Assembly: GCA_045577495.1 (NCBI GenBank)
Contig: JAZNIK010000055.1
Span: forward strand, 1 to 20,830
Length of the DNA: 20,830 nucleotides
Source: UMGS1279 sp045577495
GTDB taxonomy: Bacteria > Bacillota > Clostridia > Oscillospirales > Acutalibacteraceae
Direction: 5' to 3'
Below, piece by piece: positions 1-6,430 of this stretch. The notes below the pieces were generated by a model that made no database searches, was not told the DNA's origin, and worked only from the letters and a program-made list of their open reading frames with translations. Position 1 is the first letter of the stretch; the number at the start of each line of letters is the position of its first letter. The position numbers and the translations under genes were made by a program.

Positions 1-67
1 TCAGGGACTCGAACCCCGGACCAACCGGTTATGAGCCGGTTGCTCTAACCAACTGAGCTAATGGCCC
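1..67 (-). tRNA. tRNA with CAU anticodon (Met, possibly Ile2), truncated by window edge
   Basis: The reverse complement begins GGGCCAT (acceptor 5' strand), followed by a D arm TAGCTCAGTTGGTTAGAGC. The anticodon stem ACCGG/CCGGT encloses the loop CTCATAA with anticodon CAU, and a T arm has the loop TTCGAGT. Only the last six acceptor bases, the discriminator and any CCA lie beyond position 1. A CAU anticodon can be elongator Met or the lysidine-modified Ile2 tRNA. The cloverleaf alone does not separate them, and Met is my working call. It lies downstream of khpB on the same strand but has its own strong promoter. Confidence 0.93.
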
Positions 68-75
68 AAAGGCTA

Positions 76-109
76 AATTCTTGCGACGCTAAATTGCGCC
101 GCAAGAATT
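76..109. repeat. 10-bp inverted repeat between tRNA promoter and tRNA
   Basis: AATTCTTGCG (76-85) is the exact reverse complement of 100-109, and inner bases 87-89/96-98 can add three more pairs around the loop TAAATT. The right arm abuts the -10 hexamer of the tRNA promoter, so the repeat spans the expected transcription start near 103. No T-tract follows on either strand, so it is not an obvious terminator. It could be an operator, or a processing hairpin in read-through RNA from khpB. Confidence 0.7.
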
Positions 110-138
110 ATTATACATAATTAACTATTGTTTGTCAA
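110..138 (-). promoter_or_regulatory. Consensus sigma-A promoter for the CAU tRNA
   Basis: On the minus strand there is a perfect TTGACA (133-138), a 17-bp spacer and a perfect TATAAT (110-115), about 43 bp upstream of the tRNA 5' end. The perfect match and spacing make this a strong promoter typical of stable RNA genes. Confidence 0.88.
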
Positions 139-149
139 CAATTATTCAT

Positions 150-193
150 TAGTTTTTTAAAATTATTTTATACCTTATCTTTTTAAAAAACTA
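150..193. repeat. 13-bp perfect inverted repeat overlapping the khpB stop
   Basis: TAGTTTTTTAAAA (150-162) is exactly repeated in inverse as TTTTAAAAAACTA (181-193), with 18 bp between. The right arm contains the khpB stop codon (TAG, 191-193). The stem is almost all A/T, so as an RNA terminator it would be weak. It may mark the end of the khpB transcript, which otherwise has no conventional terminator before the tRNA promoter. Confidence 0.5.
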
Positions 194-1135
194 CTTATCA
201 ATTCTTCCGTAAAGCGGCAAAGAATCGGCATCCTTAACGGGTGCTTTTTCGGGATTTGCCTGTGGTTTATAGTCCTCCCGGCGTCTAGGTGCTCTATTAT
301 AATTTCTGCCACCTCTCGAACCGCGATAATCATTTCTTGGGCGTGGCTCTTTGCCCTCGGGAGCGATAACAACTCGTCGGTTGTTGCCTTCACCAAAAGA
401 GGTAGAGGTAACACCCTCGATACCCTGAACGGTTGTATGAATAATACGGCGCTCATAAGGATTCATAGGCTCTAAGGTTCTGCACTTTCCGCTACGGATT
501 GACTGCTCAGACATTCTTTTTGCAAGTGCGATTAGAGTTTGCTCACGTTTTTGACGGAAATCACCTGTATTAAGCACAATACGATAATAACCGCCTACCC
601 CTGCGTTTGATGCTAAGGATACTAAATACTGCAAAGCGTCTAAGGTTTCGCCACGATGACCAATAACAACACCAAGTCCATCGCCTGTAAGTGTTATCTG
701 TGAACCGCCCTCGATATCAGAGACGGTTATTTTAATATTCTCACAACCGAGTTTATCGATAATTGTTTTAAGATATTTAACGCCCTTGCCTGCGGGTGAA
801 TTTGCATCAACTTCCTCTGCGGGTACTTCTTTGGTTGATACTACCGGTGTTAAATTGTCTGCAGCTTCTGTTTTCTTATCCTTTTTAATTGGCTTTTGTG
901 CCTTTTTTCCTACTGCTTTTTTAGCCTTGGGGGCTTTTTGTGGTTTTGGGTCGGGAACTTCAACAAAAACCCTTACCTGTGCTTTACTTCCACCAAACAA
1001 ACCGAGTGTTTTCTTTTTAGGAAGTGAGATTACCTCAACCTGAAAATCATCATCAAATGATACATCAAGCTCTGCCATTGCTTTTTCTTTGGCTTCTTCG
1101 ACTGTATCGGCGATGCCGATTGCTTCCTTAATCAA
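191..1135 (-). CDS. khpB: RNA-binding protein KhpB/Jag (SpoIIIJ-associated)
   Basis: Single-stranded RNA-binding protein of the KhpA/KhpB (Jag, EloR) family, linked in Firmicutes to cell elongation and small-RNA biology. Three regions are visible. An N-terminal Jag_N domain contains DTVEEAKEKA and a KKKTLGLFGG stretch. A Lys/Ala/Pro-rich linker of about 60 residues follows. Then comes a KH domain with the GxxG loop GHRG in VIGHRGETLDALQYL and an R3H domain with RRIIHTTV (R-x3-H). The C-terminal tail is Arg/Gly/Tyr-rich and basic. I chose TTG at 1135 because the only good ribosome site, GGAGG at 1144-1148, lies 8 nt before it. A longer frame from TTG at 1150 would place that site inside the gene. 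It starts 39 nt after yidC, the usual partner. The fold and family are certain; the exact start is probable. Confidence 0.95.
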   Translation of the reverse strand: MIKEAIGIADTVEEAKEKAMAELDVSFDDDFQVEVISLPKKKTLGLFGGSKAQVRVFVEVPDPKPQKAPKAKKAVGKKAQKPIKKDKKTEAADNLTPVVSTKEVPAEEVDANSPAGKGVKYLKTIIDKLGCENIKITVSDIEGGSQITLTGDGLGVVIGHRGETLDALQYLVSLASNAGVGGYYRIVLNTGDFRQKREQTLIALAKRMSEQSIRSGKCRTLEPMNPYERRIIHTTVQGIEGVTSTSFGEGNNRRVVIAPEGKEPRPRNDYRGSRGGRNYNRAPRRREDYKPQANPEKAPVKDADSLPLYGRIDK

Positions 1136-1174
1136 CGTTTTTTCCTCCAATATATTTTTTAAGCGAATGCGCTT

Positions 1175-2083
1175 TTAATCCTTTTTGGCGTCAACCTTTG
1201 CCTTAACTGCTTTTTCGTCCTTATAGCGCTTATATAAATCCTTTGTTTGCTCTGCGGCAATCATTTTTTGAGGACTATAAACTGTTTGAAGTATTGGCTG
1301 AATAAGACCCGAAATTAAACTTGAACAAGCCCAATAGAAACCTGCCGCTGCAGTAACGGTAAAACCGATGATAAGTGAAACTATTGGCATTGTAAGCATC
1401 ATACCCGACATATTAGGCGCATCGGGATTGGTTTTCTTTTGAATTCTTAAAGAGATAATGCTTGTTAGCATTGCTGCCCCAAAAGCCAAAACGGGAATTA
1501 ACCAGTTAAGTTCAAACTTATTAACAATATCAATGTTGAATTTTGGGGTAGAGGTAAGGTCGATACCAAAAAAGTCAAAGTTGATATTTTTAATTTTTTC
1601 GGCAACATCGGCAAAACCGCCTGCGCCGTTTTCTAACTTGTTGATGATATCAAGCTCAATCTGATATGCGTTTTTAGAAGTAATATTAAGAGCCTCTTGC
1701 ATTTTTGTAATCTCTGCTGCACTAACGCCAACAATATATTTAAGCGGGCTTAAAACAACCCTATAAATACCAATCATTATAGGAAAGCGGATTAACATTG
1801 GTAAACATCCGCCCGACATAGAGATATTTTCCTCTTGATAGAGCTTTTGAAGCTCTTGGCTATAACGCTGTTGGTCATCGCCATATTTTTTCTTTAATGC
1901 CTCCATCTTGGGACGGATACGCATTTGACCAACCGAAGTTTTTTGAGATTTAATAGTGAGCGGTATCATAAGAATATTTACAAGCAGGGTAAACAGAAAA
2001 ACTGCTACCGCAAAATTACCACCGCAAAGCAAACTAAGTTGTTGCAATATCCAACCAAGCGGTTTTAAAAGAAAATCAAACAT
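1175..2083 (-). CDS. yidC: YidC/Oxa1/SpoIIIJ membrane protein insertase
   Basis: Polytopic insertase that helps small membrane proteins enter the bilayer, alone or with SecYEG. The 302-residue product has the short Gram-positive layout: a first helix near residues 25-44 (FAVAVFLFTLLVNILMIPL), a charged cytoplasmic hairpin (residues 45-87), the signature GCLPMLIRFPIMIGIYR, and C-terminal helices with FYWACSSL. There is no large periplasmic domain. There is no lipobox cysteine at the N-terminus, unlike B. subtilis SpoIIIJ. ATG at 2083 has GGAG 11 nt upstream; a GTG at 2113 is an alternative that would add ten residues. Where homologues carry a positively charged groove residue (SpoIIIJ Arg73), this protein appears to have Asn36, and an Arg99 sits in the second transmembrane signature where Gln is usual. 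Neighbours are yidD upstream and khpB downstream. Confidence 0.96.
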   Translation of the reverse strand: MFDFLLKPLGWILQQLSLLCGGNFAVAVFLFTLLVNILMIPLTIKSQKTSVGQMRIRPKMEALKKKYGDDQQRYSQELQKLYQEENISMSGGCLPMLIRFPIMIGIYRVVLSPLKYIVGVSAAEITKMQEALNITSKNAYQIELDIINKLENGAGGFADVAEKIKNINFDFFGIDLTSTPKFNIDIVNKFELNWLIPVLAFGAAMLTSIISLRIQKKTNPDAPNMSGMMLTMPIVSLIIGFTVTAAAGFYWACSSLISGLIQPILQTVYSPQKMIAAEQTKDLYKRYKDEKAVKAKVDAKKD

Positions 2084-2139
2084 TATTTGTTCATCTCCGT
2101 TTTTTATTGACACACACCTTGGTGCAAATTTTTCATTTC

Positions 2140-2358
2140 TTACTTTTTGGGAGGTACAGGGTCATAACCGCCCTTACAAAGCGGACTGCACCTTAATACT
2201 CGCCAAACCGCCAAAAGTGTGCCCTTAAAGGCACCGTGAAGCTCGACAGCCTCTATTGCGTATGCCGAACAGGTTGGTATAAACCTACAACATTTTGGTT
2301 TGTTTGGCGATATTTTTCTTTGATAAAATTTAATTAGACGTATTATCAGTTGTTTCAT
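2140..2358 (-). CDS. yidD: Membrane protein insertion efficiency factor YidD
   Basis: Small (72 residues) membrane-associated protein that assists YidC-dependent insertion. It has the family pattern of an amphipathic, basic N-terminus (MKQLIIRLIKFYQRKISP), the cysteine-rich core CRFIPTCSAYAIEA, and the ending LRCSPLCKGGYDPVP. The length is normal. Its first 29 bases overlap the end of rnpA in another frame, an arrangement common in Firmicutes, and its start has only a weak ribosome site (GAGGG 13 nt upstream). Expression is therefore probably coupled to rnpA translation. yidC follows after about 56 nt. Confidence 0.95.
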   Translation of the reverse strand: MKQLIIRLIKFYQRKISPNKPKCCRFIPTCSAYAIEAVELHGAFKGTLLAVWRVLRCSPLCKGGYDPVPPKK

Positions 2359-2704
2359 TCTGCGAAATTATACCCTCTTTTAAAAAGCCTTTTTTTAAAA
2401 AGGTAAGTATATTTGTGCTTTTTACCTTTGTGGTACGCACCCTTGCAACAAAAACAAAATCATAGCCACCCGATATTTGTGGCAAAAGCTGCCTGAACGC
2501 AGCAACGATAACTCTTTTTGCGCGATTACGCTCAACCGCACCGCCAATTTTTTTACTGGCTGTTATGCCTATTCTACAATATCCTAATCGGTTTTTTTGA
2601 AAATAAACAACTACAGAGGGAAAAACCAAGGTCTTTCCCCTACCGTAAAGACGTTTAAAGTCTTTATTAAGTTTAAAGGTTTCATATCTTATCACAAAAA
2701 TCAT
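2330..2704 (-). CDS. rnpA: Ribonuclease P protein component
   Basis: Basic protein subunit of RNase P, which with the RNA subunit removes 5' leaders from precursor tRNAs. At 124 residues the length is normal. It carries the family features: an N-terminal region FKLNKDFKRLYGRGK, the central strand VVVYFQKNRLGYCRIGITASKK and the RNR-type motif VERNRAKRVIVAAFR. ATG at 2704 has only a weak CGGA site, and a GTG three codons inside is possible. The C-terminus (SQNETTDNTSN) is an acidic/polar extension overlapping yidD. The gene sits 69 nt after rpmH, separated by a hairpin. Confidence 0.95.
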   Translation of the reverse strand: MIFVIRYETFKLNKDFKRLYGRGKTLVFPSVVVYFQKNRLGYCRIGITASKKIGGAVERNRAKRVIVAAFRQLLPQISGGYDFVFVARVRTTKVKSTNILTFLKKGFLKEGIISQNETTDNTSN

Positions 2705-2722
2705 TCCGTTTCAACTAAACAG

Positions 2723-2751
2723 AAAGACCACCTTTTTTAAAAGTGGCCTTT
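2723..2751 (-). terminator. Hairpin between rpmH and rnpA (attenuator-like)
   Basis: On the minus strand AAAGGCCAC pairs with GTGGTCTTT (eight Watson-Crick pairs and one G-U) around an 11-nt A/T loop. The following bases are TTTCTGTTT, a weak U-tract. It lies in the rpmH-rnpA gap and could partially terminate, giving more L34 than RNase P protein, or could be a processing site. Confidence 0.5.
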
Positions 2752-2773
2752 AGTGTTAGAAAGAACTTAAAAC

Positions 2774-2908
2774 TTAATAAGAAAGCTGCTTTCTGCCCTT
2801 TGCTCTACGACGGGCAAGAACCTTGCGACCGTTTCTGTCAGACATTCTCTTTAAAAAGCCGTGCTCTTTTTTACGGTGTAACTTTTTAGGCTGATATGTT
2901 CTTTTCAT
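2774..2908 (-). CDS. rpmH: Ribosomal protein bL34
   Basis: A 44-residue, strongly basic large-subunit ribosomal protein. The sequence starts MKRTYQPKKLHRKKEHGF and contains the diagnostic FLKRMSDRNGRKVLARRR, ending GRKQLSY. This is full length for the family. A textbook AGGAGG site (GGAGG at 2917-2921) lies 8 nt before the ATG. It heads the rpmH-rnpA-yidD-yidC-khpB block, with a strong promoter about 95 nt upstream. The gene before it is not dnaA, unlike the usual Firmicute origin arrangement. Confidence 0.97.
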   Translation of the reverse strand: MKRTYQPKKLHRKKEHGFLKRMSDRNGRKVLARRRAKGRKQLSY

Positions 2909-3002
2909 CCGTGTAACCTCCTTTACTTTACAAGCGGTGGGAAACTAAACAAACCGCTTTTTCGGATAAGGCAATCATAAATTGTTGGCCTGTCAATTTT
3001 AA

Positions 3003-3032
3003 ATTATACCCTACCCAATATCATTCTGTCAA
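3003..3032 (-). promoter_or_regulatory. Sigma-A promoter for rpmH operon
   Basis: A minus-strand perfect TTGACA (3027-3032) is followed by an 18-bp spacer and a perfect TATAAT (3003-3008). The predicted start near 2996 gives a leader of almost 90 nt before the rpmH ATG. An A/T-rich inverted repeat (CAACAATTTT 3030-3039 with 3051-3060) overlaps the -35 element. It could serve the end of the preceding gene or a regulator. Confidence 0.85.
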
Positions 3033-3123
3033 CAATTTTTTTTATTTTTTAAAATTGTTGGTTCTTTTTCACTAATTTTTACAATATAAATTGATTTTTT
3101 TGCAACTTGATGCCTGTAAAATA

Positions 3124-3876
3124 CTAAGCAAGAATCTCTTTAAATCTTTTATCCTTATTAACGCGGTTCATCATAGCAATAAAAGCGCTTTTAAAGTGGT
3201 TGTTATCACCAATATACTCTAAGGTTCTATCATAAAACTCTTTATTATCCAAAACTGCTCCGCCCAAAACAACACCTACAACTATGTTTTGAACATTACG
3301 GTCGCCATCTGCATACATATCACTAAGCATAGCAAAGGTCTTTTTAAGAGCCTTTTTGTTATCCTCTTTAAGTAATTCAGCAAGTTTAACCGCCAAAGTT
3401 GTTTTGAAAAATTCAATAGCAAGCAAGCTACCGTAGTGGGAAACGTGCTCTTTATATGTTTCTTTAAATTGTGGGAATATTGCAAGGGTTTTTACGCAAA
3501 GCGACTCGATGTTTGGTGTGCCGCCTGTTTCCTTTCTGGGCATAGCAACCTCACCGCTACGGTTGGTTCGAACATTACGAATACCCAGTTTACCCTTAAG
3601 GGTATCAAGAAAATCAAGACCTGCCGACTCGGCATCACGCAGATTTTCACTATCCTCAAATAGCCAAGATGAAGCGAGGTTATATTCCCCTATCTCTTTA
3701 TCTTCGCCAACCTCAGCAACATATAAATTAAGCATCTTTTTTTCTTCATTATGCTCTATTTTAAATGCCAAGCGGTCGTTTTTGTATTCTGAATTTTCAT
3801 TAACGGCTTTGAAACTGTTTGTCTCAATTATACCGCTTAACTGCTCTATTATTTTTTCTGTAACCTGATTGTTCAT
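3124..3876 (-). CDS. Hypothetical protein, 250 residues, unrecognised
   Basis: I do not recognise this family with confidence. The product is soluble-looking, charged and without a signal peptide or membrane segment. It seems to have two parts. The N-terminal half (about residues 1-105) is strand-forming, with LAFKIEHNEEKKMLNLYVAE suggesting a small alpha/beta module. The C-terminal half (about 125-250) is alpha-helical, running from SLCVKTLAIFPQFKETYKEH to the end (FKSAFIAMMNRVNKDKRFKEIL). They are joined by a basic linker with NRSGEVAMPRKETGGTPN. The start has AGGA 9 nt upstream. It lies between the TPM gene and rpmH, on the same strand, in the place where dnaA often stands. Codon use resembles its neighbours, so nothing suggests recent transfer. 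Confidence 0.8.
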   Translation of the reverse strand: MNNQVTEKIIEQLSGIIETNSFKAVNENSEYKNDRLAFKIEHNEEKKMLNLYVAEVGEDKEIGEYNLASSWLFEDSENLRDAESAGLDFLDTLKGKLGIRNVRTNRSGEVAMPRKETGGTPNIESLCVKTLAIFPQFKETYKEHVSHYGSLLAIEFFKTTLAVKLAELLKEDNKKALKKTFAMLSDMYADGDRNVQNIVVGVVLGGAVLDNKEFYDRTLEYIGDNNHFKSAFIAMMNRVNKDKRFKEILA

Positions 3877-3900
3877 TTAAACACATCCTAATATTTTATT

Positions 3901-3935
3901 GCGCCGACCGATTTTAACACAATATCAATCGGCGC
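3901..3935. terminator. Strong hairpin after the TPM-domain gene
   Basis: GCGCCGA at the left end pairs with TCGGCGC at the right end, extended by two G-U and three further pairs to a 12-bp stem with an 11-nt A/T loop. It sits 11 nt after the TPM gene stop. On the minus strand the tail is AATAAAATATT, a poor U-tract, while the plus-strand tail is richer in T. It probably terminates or stabilises the TPM mRNA, with some read-through into the hypothetical gene. Confidence 0.55.
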
Positions 3936-3946
3936 TTATTATCTTT

Positions 3947-4747
3947 TTAAAAGCCTCTGCTGCTTCCCCCACCGGAGAAGCCACCTCCTCCGCCCGAGAA
4001 ACCACCACCGGAAAAGCCTCCTGAACCGCCGTGAAAACCGCCGCCGCGATATCCGCCGTGCCCACCGCCGAAAAAGAAAAAGTGTGGACCCGGACCACCC
4101 GGTCCGCCTCTGCGTCGGCTCGACCAAATTGACGCAAGAATAACTATTACAATAATTAAAATTATTCTGCCAATCTCAAACAGAGCCTCATCATCCTCTA
4201 GCTCGTCTACGGGGGTATAATCATCAGATGGTTCTATATCATATTCGATATATATTTCATTAACAATGGCATTATAGATTTTCGAAAGGCCTGTGGAAAA
4301 ATCATCGTTTGAAAGATGTTCCATACCATAAGTGTCGATTATAAGAGCACATTCTGTATCCGTAAGGGCTCCCTCTAATCCGCTTCCAACCTCTATACGA
4401 ATTTTTCGTTCCTCAACCGCTAGAAGCAAAAGGACACCATTATCCTCTTCTTTATCTCCAATGCCCCATTCTTCTGCAAGTTCTATTGAATAATGTTCAA
4501 TATTATCCCCACCCATATTATCCACAGTTGCAACAACCGCTTGGGCCTTTGTTTTATGATATAGCGACTCGCCTTTCTTTTGCATTTCGCTAATCGAATC
4601 ACTAGATAAAACCCCTGCAAAGTCATTAACAAAAAACTGATTTGTTGGGGACGGCAAAGAGGTGTCTGCCAAGGCGGAAATACTACCGCCTAAAACAAGC
4701 ATTAAGCCTGCAAAAACCAAAATAGTTTTACTAATGGTTTTTATCAT
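3947..4747 (-). CDS. TPM-domain membrane protein with Gly-rich tail
   Basis: A YgcG/TPM_phosphatase-family protein of 266 residues. Residues 1-28 form a signal peptide (VFAGLMLVLGGSISALADT). The TPM domain spans about 35-165 with VNDFAGVLSSD, EEWGIGDKEEDNGVLLLLA and RIEVGSGLEGALTD. An acidic spacer (172-190) precedes one transmembrane helix (191-208), and an Arg/Gly/Phe/Ser-rich low-complexity tail ends SSRGF, a hallmark of the family. The TPM domain should therefore lie outside the membrane and the Gly-rich tail inside. Some TPM proteins have phosphatase activity or aid photosystem repair, but the role of bacterial LemA-linked members is not settled. The ATG overlaps the lemA stop by four bases (ATGA), so the two are translationally coupled and probably act together. 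Confidence 0.9.
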   Translation of the reverse strand: MIKTISKTILVFAGLMLVLGGSISALADTSLPSPTNQFFVNDFAGVLSSDSISEMQKKGESLYHKTKAQAVVATVDNMGGDNIEHYSIELAEEWGIGDKEEDNGVLLLLAVEERKIRIEVGSGLEGALTDTECALIIDTYGMEHLSNDDFSTGLSKIYNAIVNEIYIEYDIEPSDDYTPVDELEDDEALFEIGRIILIIVIVILASIWSSRRRGGPGGPGPHFFFFGGGHGGYRGGGFHGGSGGFSGGGFSGGGGGFSGGGSSRGF

Positions 4748-5328
4748 TCAAAGCTAACCTCCGGAACCTTTTCGGCACCCGCCTCTGCCTCGAAATAATC
4801 GTAACCTTCAAAACCAAAAATGCCCGCAAAAATATTTGTGGGGAATTTTTTGATTTTAACATTATATTCCTTAACCGCTTCATTATAAACGTCTCTTGCT
4901 CGAGTTATACGGTTTTCAGTACCTGCAAGTTCGACTTGAAGTGAAACAAAATTTTCATTTGCTTTTAGTTCAGGATAATTTTCAACAGTGAAGTTTAAAA
5001 GGGTTCTAAGCTCACTTGAAAGCTCGGCACTTGCCTCGGCTTGCTCCTTAACTGTATCTGCTCCCATAACCTTACTTCTAGCCTCGGTAACCTTTGTAAA
5101 AACATCTGCCTCGTGCTTAGCATAGCCCTTAACGGTGCTTACAAGGTTTGGTATAAGGTCGTTTCTTCTTTGAAGCTGTGTGCTAATTGCAGAACGCTTT
5201 TCCTCAACTGCTCCGTTTAAAGAAACTAAACTATTATAATTCTTTACAACGCTACCAATCAAAAGGATTATAACTAAAACTATAATACCAATTATAACAA
5301 GTGTTTTGCTTTTTTTATTTAATGCCAT
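4744..5328 (-). CDS. lemA: LemA family protein
   Basis: A 194-residue LemA protein. It has a short N-terminal cytoplasmic piece, one transmembrane helix (about residues 9-28), then a long helical domain with the family landmarks YNSLVSLNGAVEEKRSAI, QRRNDLIPNLVSTVKGYA, and the ending AGIFGFEGYDYFEAE. The length is typical. GGAGG lies 8 nt before ATG 5328. A TATAAT at 5353-5358 could be a promoter element, but its -35 region is poor. Its function is unknown; LemA genes are very often paired with TPM genes, as here. Confidence 0.93.
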   Translation of the reverse strand: MALNKKSKTLVIIGIIVLVIILLIGSVVKNYNSLVSLNGAVEEKRSAISTQLQRRNDLIPNLVSTVKGYAKHEADVFTKVTEARSKVMGADTVKEQAEASAELSSELRTLLNFTVENYPELKANENFVSLQVELAGTENRITRARDVYNEAVKEYNVKIKKFPTNIFAGIFGFEGYDYFEAEAGAEKVPEVSFE

Positions 5329-5384
5329 ACCATTTTCCTCCTAACTAAAAATATTATACCTTTAAATTATGAATAAATATACAT

Positions 5385-6137
5385 TTAAACTGTTTTTATT
5401 TTAGTTAAATTAAAGGTAAAAAACTCAACCGACGGAATAGCCTTTTTAATAGCATCGCAAAACGGCTCGATTACTGTATTTTCGGTATGAAAATGACCTG
5501 CATCGAAAATACTGTAATTCATATTTGCTGCCTTAATAAGCTGCTTATGCTTTACATCTGCCGTAACAAAGGCATCGGCATTTTGCTTTGCAAGGTCTAG
5601 CAAATCACCGCCCGAACCACCGCAAACCGCAACGGTTTTAATGAGTGTATCGGAATCGGTGTATCTCACAACACCACCGAGTTTTTGCTTAACAAAAACT
5701 GCAAATTCATCGGCAGACATCTTATGTTTTAGTTCGCCCTTTCTAAAAGCAAAGCCTTCATCGTCTACTATTTTTTTAACCTTTTTGAGTTCTAACGCTT
5801 TTGCGAGTGCATCGTTGACGCCACCCTTTGCGCTATCAAGATTAGTATGCATAGAAATTAGCGAAATTTTACTAGAAATTAAAGAGAAAACAATTTCGCT
5901 TGACTCATTTGTTACACTTTTTAAGGGGTCGAAAATTAGTGGGTGATGGGTGATAATAAGCTCAGCGTTTTTTTCAGTGGCAAAATCCAAAACCTCTTTA
6001 GTGCAGTCAAGTGCAACAACAGCGGTTTTAACCTCGGCATTAGAGTCGCCAACCAAAAAGCCTACGTTATCATACGAAAGAGCGAGAGAGAGCGGAGCCA
6101 TTTCATCAAGCTTATTTAAAATTTCTTTAACCCTCAT
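5385..6137 (-). CDS. Nif3-like dinuclear metal center hexameric protein
   Basis: A 250-residue NIF3/YbgI/DUF34 family protein, expected to form a toroidal hexamer with two metal ions per subunit. Likely metal ligands are visible: His64-His65 in IITHHPLIF, Asp101 in MHTNLDSAKGG, and His215/Glu219 in DAGHFHTE. This is the shorter form lacking the PII-like insert. Activity in the family is uncertain (GTP cyclohydrolase I-like proposals exist). In many Firmicutes it sits beside sigA and trmK; here it follows glnS across a 275-bp repeat element. AAAGGG upstream of ATG 6137 is the ribosome site. Confidence 0.93.
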   Translation of the reverse strand: MRVKEILNKLDEMAPLSLALSYDNVGFLVGDSNAEVKTAVVALDCTKEVLDFATEKNAELIITHHPLIFDPLKSVTNESSEIVFSLISSKISLISMHTNLDSAKGGVNDALAKALELKKVKKIVDDEGFAFRKGELKHKMSADEFAVFVKQKLGGVVRYTDSDTLIKTVAVCGGSGGDLLDLAKQNADAFVTADVKHKQLIKAANMNYSIFDAGHFHTENTVIEPFCDAIKKAIPSVEFFTFNLTKIKTV

Positions 6138-6155
6138 TTAAAACGCCCTTTCTGT

Positions 6156-6430
6156 TAAGCAAACACGAATAATCCGAACCTGATTTTAAAGGTAGGATTT
6201 TCGCCTTTGCTTTGTTAAAATACTCGCAAATACACAAAGTATTTGCTGTGTTTTGTGCCTCGCACAGACAAAAATCCTCCACTTTAAAATTCTTCGACCT
6301 AAAGCAAAAGAATTTTGTGTGATTTTTGGTGCGAAAGAGTCTGTAGGGCTAACGCCCACAGATGATGACAAACCGAAAAGCACTGAAATTATGCCATTTT
6401 AGGCAGGTTCAGATTATTCGTGTTTGCTTA
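6156..6430. mobile_element. 275-bp MITE-like element with 27-bp terminal inverted repeats
   Basis: The left end (6156-6182) and the right end (6404-6430) are inverse copies over 27 bp with one mismatch. Both begin TAAGCAAACACG from the outside, so TA is present at both edges, which fits a TA target duplication as made by IS630/mariner-type transposases. Inside are nested hairpins. Arms 6183-6201 and 6271-6290 pair almost fully. GCAAATAC/GTATTTGC pairs at 6226-6246. AAAATTCTT/AAGAATTTT pairs at 6286-6316. TCTGT-GGGC pairs with GCCC-ACAGA at 6340-6362. No transposase is present; a 65-codon minus-strand frame inside shows no protein-like features. It fills the whole glnS-nif3 gap, and its right end contains the glnS stop codon. 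I infer a non-autonomous mobile repeat; a structured RNA is the alternative. Confidence 0.75.

Noticed and set aside
2940..3123. Possible oriC upstream of rpmH
   Set aside because: The spacer is AT-rich but I found no cluster of DnaA boxes and dnaA is not adjacent; the region is explained by the rpmH promoter.
4030..4110. GC-rich patch suggesting horizontal transfer
   Set aside because: It is explained by Gly/Arg/Pro codons of the TPM tail, a normal property of this family.
3925..4137. Overlapping frames opposite and within the Gly-rich tail of the TPM gene
   Set aside because: Shadow frames created by GGN-rich codons; no ribosome sites and no recognisable domain.
6186..6383. 65-codon minus-strand open frame in the glnS-nif3 gap
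   Set aside because: It lies wholly inside the inverted-repeat element, its codons cover both arms of several hairpins, and it has no ribosome site or protein-like composition. It is best seen as a repeat-derived spurious frame.
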